The notes beneath the pieces are model-generated. The model was not told the origin of the DNA. It made no database searches and saw only the letters and a list, made by a program, of their open reading frames with translations. The translations under genes and the position numbers were made by a program. This document shows positions 22,493 to 27,161 of a stretch of 27,161 nt of DNA, piece after piece; positions within the stretch are counted from its first letter, which is position 1, and the number at the start of each line of letters is the position of its first letter. The DNA is from an uncultured Oscillibacter sp. (GTDB lineage: Bacteria > Bacillota > Clostridia > Oscillospirales > Oscillospiraceae), in assembly GCA_910584075.1 (NCBI GenBank), contig CAJTZI010000029.1, positions 1-27,161 on the forward strand, read 5' to 3'.

Positions 22493-23968
22493 ATGAATAC
22501 CACGATCTATCAGAATATCGCCACCCGCACGGCGGGGGATATTTACATCGGTGTGGTGGGGCCGGTGCGCACGGGCAAATCCACCTTTATCAAGCGCTTT
22601 ATGGAGACCCAGGTAATCCCCAACATTGAAAACGTCTATCGCAAGGAACGGGCCCGGGATGAGCTGCCCCAGAGCGGCTCCGGCCGTACGATCATGACGG
22701 CGGAGCCGAAGTTCGTACCGGAGGAGGCGGCCCAGATCCAGCTGGAGGGCGGCGGGTCCTTCTCTGTGCGGCTCATCGACTGCGTTGGCTACATGGTCCG
22801 GGGAGCCATCGGTCAGTTTGAGGACGACGCGCCCCGGATGGTCACCACGCCCTGGTTCGACCACGAGATCCCCATGACCGAGGCGGCGGAGATCGGCACC
22901 CGGAAGGTGATCTCCGAGCACTCCACCATCGGCATTGTCATCACCACCGACGGCACGGTGTCCGACATCCCCCGGGAGGATTACCTGGAGGCGGAGGAGC
23001 GGGTGATCCGGGAGCTTCAGGAGCTGGGAAAGCCGTTCATTGTCCTGCTGAACTCCGCGGACCCCAAAGGTGACCGGGCGGAGGCCATCGCCAGGGATAT
23101 CACCTCGCGGTATGAGGTAAACTGCGCCCCGGTGAACTGCCTGGACTTGGGTGAGGAGGATGTGGCGAATATCCTCAAGGCCGTTCTCTACGAGTTTCCC
23201 ATGCAGGAGCTGGATCTGTTCCTGCCGCCCTGGGTGGATGCCCTGCCGGCGGATCACCCCATCAAAGCGGGGCTGTACGATGCCATCCGCCAGGGGACGG
23301 CGGAGCTGCGCCATATCCGGGAGATCGAGGGCGTCATCAGCGCACTGGGCGGCTGTGAGAACATCAGTGAGGCCAGGATCACCGGCATAGAACTGGGTAC
23401 CGGCGTGGCTGCGGCCAGACTGAGCCTGCCCAGGGAGCTGTTCTACCATACGCTGTCGGAACAGTCCGGCTTTGAGGTGGGGGACGATGGCGACCTCATG
23501 AGCCTGCTGACCCGTCTGGCGGCGGTGAAGGCAGAGTACGACAAGGTTGCCGGGGCCCTGCGGGACGTGCGGGAGACGGGTTACGGCATCGTTGTCCCCG
23601 GCATCAGTGAGCTGACGCTGGAGGAGCCGGAGATCATGAAGCAGGGCGGCCGGTACGGTGTAAAGCTGAAAGCCAGTGCACCCAGCATCCACATGATCCG
23701 GGCGGACATCGAGACCGCCGTCTCGCCCATTGTGGGCAACGAGAAGCAATCCGAGGACATGGTAAACTACCTGCTCCAGGAGTTTGAGGGGGATACCAGC
23801 AAGATCTGGCAGTCCAATATCTTCGGACGCAGCTTCCACGAGCTGGTGAACGACGATCTCCAGGCCAAGCTGAAGCGGATGCCGGAGGACGCCCGAAAGA
23901 AGCTCCAGGAAACCCTGACCCGCATCATCAACGAGGGCAGCGGAGGGCTAATCTGCATTATCCTGTAA
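22493..23968 (+). CDS. spoIVA: SpoIVA, spore coat morphogenetic ATPase
   Basis: This 491-aa protein is nearly the length of B. subtilis SpoIVA (492). SpoIVA hydrolyses ATP to polymerise irreversibly around the forespore as the base of the coat. The P-loop GPVRTGKS is at 23-30, with IDCVGYMVRGAIG as the Walker B/switch region and the ERARDELPQSGSGRTIMTAEPKFVP segment. The long middle domain precedes the conserved end GSGGLICIIL, the region involved in targeting. I chose ATG 22493, 9 bases after AAAGGA and 30 bases after the predicted sigma-E start. It is monocistronic, bounded by its own promoter and terminator. SpoVM and SipL, its membrane anchor and binding partner, are encoded about 5 kb upstream. 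Confidence 0.97.
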   Translation: MNTTIYQNIATRTAGDIYIGVVGPVRTGKSTFIKRFMETQVIPNIENVYRKERARDELPQSGSGRTIMTAEPKFVPEEAAQIQLEGGGSFSVRLIDCVGYMVRGAIGQFEDDAPRMVTTPWFDHEIPMTEAAEIGTRKVISEHSTIGIVITTDGTVSDIPREDYLEAEERVIRELQELGKPFIVLLNSADPKGDRAEAIARDITSRYEVNCAPVNCLDLGEEDVANILKAVLYEFPMQELDLFLPPWVDALPADHPIKAGLYDAIRQGTAELRHIREIEGVISALGGCENISEARITGIELGTGVAAARLSLPRELFYHTLSEQSGFEVGDDGDLMSLLTRLAAVKAEYDKVAGALRDVRETGYGIVVPGISELTLEEPEIMKQGGRYGVKLKASAPSIHMIRADIETAVSPIVGNEKQSEDMVNYLLQEFEGDTSKIWQSNIFGRSFHELVNDDLQAKLKRMPEDARKKLQETLTRIINEGSGGLICIIL

Positions 23969-23972
23969 ACAG

Positions 23973-24008
23973 AGAGCGGGCATTGAAAAAACAATGCCCG
24001 CTCTTTTT
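23973..24008 (+). terminator. Intrinsic terminator of spoIVA
   Basis: A 13-bp perfect stem (23973-23985 with 23992-24004, core GCGGGCATTG) with a six-A loop is followed by a short T-run (24004-24008), starting 4 bases after the spoIVA stop. The convergent gene ends at 24014, so the hairpin may also limit read-through from the other side. Confidence 0.92.
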
Positions 24009-24013
24009 ATGGA

Positions 24014-24817
24014 TTATGGAAGTTCCTCCGGGAGAGGCTCCCGGACGTACTGCAAAAATTCCTCTCTGACAGCGCCCAGACGCCGGAAGGCCTCACGGCC
24101 CTGGCGCAGGGTCATGCCGCGGTTTTCATCGCTGGGCTGGTCCTCGCCGGGGTCAAATACGTCGTTTTCCCAGAAGCAGACCGGGCAGATCAAAGCGATG
24201 GCGTCCTCTTTGGGAACGGGAAGGGTCCTGTAACCGCAGCAGGGACAGGGGAACTTTCCCGGGACGGGCGCTTCCGGTTCCTGGGGCTCAGAGGAAGGCG
24301 TGGAGGAGGCCTCCGGTAGAATCACTGCCTTTTTCCGCCACTCCAGTCCCGCCTGCTCCAGTGCCAGCAGGAACCGCTTTATCTCCAAGCCGCCGGCATA
24401 GCCCGTCAGACTGTCGTCCGAGCCCAGGACCCGGTGACAGGGGATGAGAATGGAGATGGGATTGTGCCCAACCGCACTCCCCACCGCTCGGGGAGAGGAA
24501 CCCAGCTCCGCCGCCAGATCCCCGTATGTACAGGTCTGCCCGTAGGGGATCTCCAGCAGCCGCCTCCATACGGACTGCCGGAAGATGGTTCCCGCGGGGG
24601 ACATGGGCGGCAGGGCAGGCGGACGCCTCCCGGCGAAATAATCCTCCAGCCAGCGCCGCGTCTCCAGAAAGACCGGCAGGTCCGGCGCGTTTAGGGACGC
24701 CGGGTCCAGTCCGGCGGCAAAATACTTCTGGCCCTCCAGCCACAGTCCGGTGACGTCTGTCCCGTCGGAGGCCAGACGCAGCTGACCGGCAGGAGAGGGG
24801 ATGTCCGTGAAAAACAT
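24014..24817 (-). CDS. O6-methylguanine-DNA methyltransferase fused to a CPCC zinc-ribbon-like domain
   Basis: This 267-aa protein joins two parts. Residues 1-162 are a suicide DNA-alkyl transferase (Ogt/MGMT). They contain IFRQSVWRRLLEIPYGQTCTYGDLA, the helix-turn-helix RAVGSAVGHNP, the acceptor motif PCHR (126-129, acceptor C127) and GYAGGLEIKRFLL. After a Pro/Glu/Ser-rich linker (about 165-188), residues 189-267 match the Cys_rich_CPCC family. That part has CPCC at 191-194, CPVC at 211-214, then WENDVFDPGEDQPSDENRG and a LRQGREAFRRLGAV helix. The four cysteines probably bind zinc. I chose ATG 24817, 7 bases after GGGAGGAG. The single open frame has no stop or shift at the joint. The fusion is unusual and the role of the CPCC part is unknown. 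Confidence 0.9.
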   Translation of the reverse strand: MFFTDIPSPAGQLRLASDGTDVTGLWLEGQKYFAAGLDPASLNAPDLPVFLETRRWLEDYFAGRRPPALPPMSPAGTIFRQSVWRRLLEIPYGQTCTYGDLAAELGSSPRAVGSAVGHNPISILIPCHRVLGSDDSLTGYAGGLEIKRFLLALEQAGLEWRKKAVILPEASSTPSSEPQEPEAPVPGKFPCPCCGYRTLPVPKEDAIALICPVCFWENDVFDPGEDQPSDENRGMTLRQGREAFRRLGAVREEFLQYVREPLPEELP

Positions 24818-24849
24818 GGCGAGACTCCTCCCTTTTGTTTTAAGACCCA

Positions 24850-24881
24850 TTCACATTAGGAAAATACGGGGCTTATGTGAA
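24850..24881 (-). promoter_or_regulatory. Inverted repeat in the methyltransferase leader
   Basis: TTCACATTAG (24850-24859) and CTTATGTGAA (24872-24881) are complementary at nine of ten positions around a 12-base centre. They lie just downstream of the predicted minus-strand transcription start (about 24883), where an operator or leader hairpin could control the alkyltransferase gene. Confidence 0.45.
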
Positions 24882-24889
24882 CAGGTCCT

Positions 24890-24918
24890 AGTATACCGGC
24901 TTTCCGGAAGTCTTGCAA
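24890..24918 (-). promoter_or_regulatory. Sigma-A type promoter for the methyltransferase-CPCC gene
   Basis: On the minus strand TTGCAA (24918-24913) is followed after exactly 17 bases by TATACT (24895-24890). The TTGCAA hexamer is self-complementary and is also the -35 of the opposite coaX promoter. Confidence 0.75.
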
Positions 24919-24941
24919 GAGGCAGAAAATCGTGGTATCAT
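24913..24941 (+). promoter_or_regulatory. Sigma-A type promoter for coaX
   Basis: TTGCAA (24913-24918) is followed after exactly 17 bases by TATCAT (24936-24941). Transcription would start near 24948, leaving a leader of about 37 bases with AAGGAGG before ATG 24985. The same -35 hexamer, TTGCAA, is used by the cdaA promoter. Confidence 0.75.
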
Positions 24942-24984
24942 AATTTCCATAAAAAGAAATCCGGATTTTAAGGAGGCTGACGGT

Positions 24985-25755
24985 ATGCTGCTGGCCATTG
25001 ATGTGGGCAATTCCAACACCTCGGTGGGGCTGTTTGACAGGGGGAAAAATCTGCGGTTTTTGGCTTCCCTGGACACAGACAGCCGGAAAACCGCCGACCA
25101 GATCAGCGTGGACCTGATGAACCTGTTCAACCTGTACCGCTTTGACTACACCCAGGTCAGCGGCGCGATTTTGTGCAGTGTGGTGCCGCCCCTGAACTTC
25201 ATGATGGAAAAGGCCCTGACGCGCCTCCTGGGCCGTCCGCCCATGGTGGTGGGTCCAGGCGTCAGGACAGGGCTGAACATCCGGCTGACGGTCCAGACCC
25301 AGGTGGGAGCGGATATTGTGGCGGACGCCGTGGCGGCGCTGGAGAAGTTTTCCCCGCCCATCATCACCATTGATATGGGGACCGCCACCACCATTGGCGT
25401 GATCTCCCAGGGGAGAAACTATGAGGGCGGGCTGCTCTTGCCCGGGGTCAACGTGTCTCTGGAGGCCCTGAGCCGCCGGGCGGCCCAACTGCCGGACATC
25501 TCCCTCCAGCACCCCAAGTCGCTGATCGGAAAGACCACGGAGGACTGTATGCGCTCCGGCATTGTCTACGGCACCGCCGGGATGCTGGACGGCATCATCG
25601 ACCGCATCCGGGAGGAATTTCCCGGGCAGGAGGTCAGCGTGGTGGCCACCGGCGGAAATGCCCCGGTGATCGTGCGCTACTGCCGGAATCCCATCATGTA
25701 TGACAAGTTTTTGCTGATGGACGGGCTTTGGACCATCTATCAGAAAAACCGGTGA
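24985..25755 (+). CDS. coaX: Type III pantothenate kinase
   Basis: This 256-aa ASKHA-fold enzyme phosphorylates pantothenate in the first step of coenzyme A synthesis. Visible motifs are the phosphate loop DVGNSNT (6-12), PGVRTG (91-96), GADIVADAVAA (108-118, with the catalytic-type D110), IDMGTATT (129-136) and ATGGNAPVI near the end. I chose ATG 24985: AAGGAGG lies 8 bases before it and the protein then starts MLLAIDVGNSN. A longer reading would begin within the promoter. CoaX enzymes are usually K+-dependent and insensitive to CoA feedback. coaBC is absent from its usual place in this window, so later steps must be encoded elsewhere. The next gene starts 17 bases downstream. Confidence 0.96.
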   Translation: MLLAIDVGNSNTSVGLFDRGKNLRFLASLDTDSRKTADQISVDLMNLFNLYRFDYTQVSGAILCSVVPPLNFMMEKALTRLLGRPPMVVGPGVRTGLNIRLTVQTQVGADIVADAVAALEKFSPPIITIDMGTATTIGVISQGRNYEGGLLLPGVNVSLEALSRRAAQLPDISLQHPKSLIGKTTEDCMRSGIVYGTAGMLDGIIDRIREEFPGQEVSVVATGGNAPVIVRYCRNPIMYDKFLLMDGLWTIYQKNR

Positions 25756-25772
25756 AGTGTGAGGGAGACAGG

Positions 25773-26675
25773 TTGAATATTTTTATCATACACTCCGGAG
25801 AGGACCTGGAGCTCATCCGGCAAAAAAAGAACGAATTGTGCGCAAAATGCACTCAGGCAAAGGTGCTGCTTTTGGAGTATCGCAGACCATTTTGGAAGCG
25901 GGAGGCGAAACACCTGATGCGGCAGGCCCAGATGATCCTCTATCTGGTGGGCAGGCACTCCGCCAAGAGCCGGAATATCGATTGGGAATTGAAAAAAGCC
26001 CTCCAATACGGTAAGGGCATTGTCTGTTGCAAGCTGGACCCGGTGTACAGCATCAACGCAATCCTGCAGGCGAGGGACTCCTTTACCCACGAGCCGGTTC
26101 TGCTGGCCGAGGAGGCGGAGAGCATAGATCATGTGGCGGACATCGTGATGAACTATGAACAGGGACGCTATATCAACATCTTCAATACCAATGACCGGGG
26201 AGAGGACTTGAAGCAGGCGGAGCTTTTTGAACAGTACAAGCTCTTCACAGAGACCTCGGAAGCACTGGTCAACCGGCGGCAGAATGTGAACAGCTTTTAT
26301 ATTACGGCCAATACCGCCTTGATTACCATTGCGGCTACGGCCTTTTCCCTGAACGGCGATGTGCTGTCCAAGCTCCTGATTACCCTAGTGCTGACAGTTC
26401 CCGGGATTCTGCTGAACCACTCCTGGAAAAAGATATTGGTGGCCTACGGAATCACCAACAGCAGTAAAATGAAGATTATCAGCCTGATCGAGAAGCGGCT
26501 GGCGGCCTCTTTGTACGACGCGGAGTGGCAGGTCATGAGCAATAAATACAGCAAAACGCCCTACATTTCTTTTACGGATGGTGAAAAGTCGCTCCCTATA
26601 ATCTTTATCTGTCTGTATGTGTTTGTGGATGTGATCTGTGCGTTTGCCCTGATTTACCATCTGATCGGGCGATGA
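25773..26675 (+). CDS. TIR-like domain protein with C-terminal membrane segments (possible effector)
   Basis: This 300-aa protein starts with a TIR-like alpha/beta domain (about 1-130): strand and loop MNIFIIHSGED, a second strand VLLLEY, then MILYLVGRHSAKSRNIDWELKKALQYGKGIV. In that family the E of the SxxxxWE(L/I) helix (here E72) is the NAD-cleaving residue. After a linker comes YKLFTETSEALVNRRQNVNSFY, then hydrophobic helices at about 177-193, 198-216 and 275-298. This tail resembles SLATT/RipA-like membrane modules of defence proteins, by eye only. The TTG at 25773 follows GGGAG by 5 bases; ATG 25728 would lie well inside coaX. It is likely co-transcribed with coaX. NAD cleavage, defence and membrane topology are inferences. 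Confidence 0.7.
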   Translation: MNIFIIHSGEDLELIRQKKNELCAKCTQAKVLLLEYRRPFWKREAKHLMRQAQMILYLVGRHSAKSRNIDWELKKALQYGKGIVCCKLDPVYSINAILQARDSFTHEPVLLAEEAESIDHVADIVMNYEQGRYINIFNTNDRGEDLKQAELFEQYKLFTETSEALVNRRQNVNSFYITANTALITIAATAFSLNGDVLSKLLITLVLTVPGILLNHSWKKILVAYGITNSSKMKIISLIEKRLAASLYDAEWQVMSNKYSKTPYISFTDGEKSLPIIFICLYVFVDVICAFALIYHLIGR

Positions 26676-26881
26676 TAAAAACAGCCCCTGCCCAAAAGGG
26701 CGTTGCCATAAGAAAACATGGAAAACCCCAGTAAAATCAATGTTTTTTAAGGGCAGCGGAAAACGGGGCGGCGCAAACAAGTGAACAACAGCACAGAAAA
26801 CGGGCGATGTCGGCAAGACACCGCCCGTTTCTGCGTCCCGGCGAACGCCGCAGATTTTGAAAAAGTCTGCGGCGTTTTTTT
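26676..26881 (+). terminator. Intergenic region with two hairpins; terminator at 26844-26881
   Basis: No gene is seen here. A first hairpin pairs AAACGGGCG (26798-26806) with CGCCCGTTT (26822-26830), with a further GTC/GAC pairing inside. A second is a proper intrinsic terminator: AACGCCGCAGA (26844-26854) with TCTGCGGCGTT (26866-26876) and seven T's (26875-26881). It ends 30 bases before the next start codon. Nearer the TIR gene there is only GCCC-AAAA-GGGC without a T-run and a loose AAAACAT/ATGTTTT repeat (26713-26746). The transition from chromosome to a possible mobile element probably lies in this stretch, but I found no duplicated attachment sequence. Confidence 0.75.
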
Positions 26882-26911
26882 ATGTCCAGACACCGAAAGG
26901 AGGGTCGAACC

Positions 26912-27161
26912 ATGCCAGTATTCCGCGTGGAGAGGAACAAGGGGTACACGGTGATGTCGAACTACCACCTGCGGGACAAGTCCCTGTCCCTGAAAGCCAA
27001 GGGCCTGCTGTCGCAAATGCTGTCACTCCCGGAAGATTGGGATTACACGTTAAAGGGCCTGGCCCTTATCAACCGGGAGAAGATCGACGCCATCCGGCAG
27101 GCTATCCGGGAGTTGGAGCAGGCGGGGTACATCGTCCGTTCGCGGGAGCGTGACGAACGGG
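26912..27161 (+). CDS. Replication-initiator-like helix-turn-helix protein (5' part, cut by window end)
   Basis: ATG 26912 follows AAAGGAGGG (26896-26904) at 7 bases. The 83 visible codons run open to the window end. They read MPVFRVERNKGYTVMSNYHL, then SLKAKGLLSQMLSLPEDWDYT, then a winged-helix-like segment ending ELEQAGYIVRSRERDER. This matches the N-terminal HTH domain of initiator-like proteins found on integrative conjugative elements and plasmids of gut Firmicutes. Such proteins usually continue for another 150-250 residues, often with a DnaD-like part. Because no stop is in the window, the gene is easily overlooked. Confidence 0.82.
   Translation, partial: MPVFRVERNKGYTVMSNYHLRDKSLSLKAKGLLSQMLSLPEDWDYTLKGLALINREKIDAIRQAIRELEQAGYIVRSRERDER

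Noticed and set aside
26857..27153. Plus-strand frame of 98 codons at the right end
   Set aside because: It is out of frame with the initiator-like gene at 26912, which has the ribosome site and a family match, and it runs through the terminator.

Overview
The window looks like chromosome from a GC-rich, endospore-forming member of the Clostridia, most plausibly an Oscillospiraceae-type gut bacterium (Oscillibacter/Flavonifractor-like). This is inferred from the Firmicutes gene order (yicC-remA-gmk-rpoZ-priA-def-fmt-rsmB-rlmN-stp-prkC-rsgA), the sporulation genes spoVM, sipL and spoIVA, GC-rich codons, strong GGAGG-type ribosome sites and 4-base ATGA gene overlaps. No rRNA, tRNA, CRISPR array or complete insertion sequence was seen.

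Region 1 (1-17433, + strand). After about 400 bases with no recognisable gene, a near-consensus vegetative promoter (402-430) precedes one almost gapless run of genes. It starts with the c-di-AMP module cdaA-cdaR. Three tightly coupled cysteine-bearing genes follow: an RseC-like membrane protein, a DUF5685 protein and a J-domain protein. Next comes the classic housekeeping block: yicC, remA, gmk, rpoZ, priA, def, fmt, a YugP-type membrane zinc peptidase, rsmB, rlmN, stp, prkC and rsgA. It covers RNA turnover, nucleotide supply, replication restart, N-terminal formyl-Met handling, rRNA methylation, Ser/Thr phospho-signalling and ribosome assembly. A strong intrinsic terminator (17396-17433) closes it. 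coaBC, rpe and thiN, which sit in this block in Bacillus subtilis, are absent.

Region 2 (17434-24010, spore-envelope locus). A 52-aa membrane microprotein and a 24-aa SpoVM are followed by sipL (DUF3794 plus LysM). After an intervening minus-strand operon comes spoIVA. SpoVM, SpoIVA and SipL form the basement layer on which the spore coat assembles. sipL and spoIVA each carry a sigma-E-like promoter with identical 14-base spacing. The intervening operon encodes a polar amino-acid ABC transporter (binding lipoprotein, permease, ATPase) plus a PEBP/YbhB-like protein. It converges on sipL through a perfect 25-bp inverted repeat that contains both stop codons.

Region 3 (24011-26675). A minus-strand O6-methylguanine-DNA methyltransferase fused to a CPCC cysteine-rich domain is divergent from coaX (type III pantothenate kinase). 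The two predicted promoters share a single palindromic -35 hexamer, TTGCAA. coaX is followed, probably in the same transcript, by a TIR-like protein with membrane segments, a possible defence or NAD-linked effector.

Region 4 (26676-27161). Two hairpins, one with a T-tract, precede the 5' end of a replication-initiator-like helix-turn-helix gene typical of integrative conjugative elements and plasmids. The right edge is therefore probably the beginning of a mobile or accessory region.
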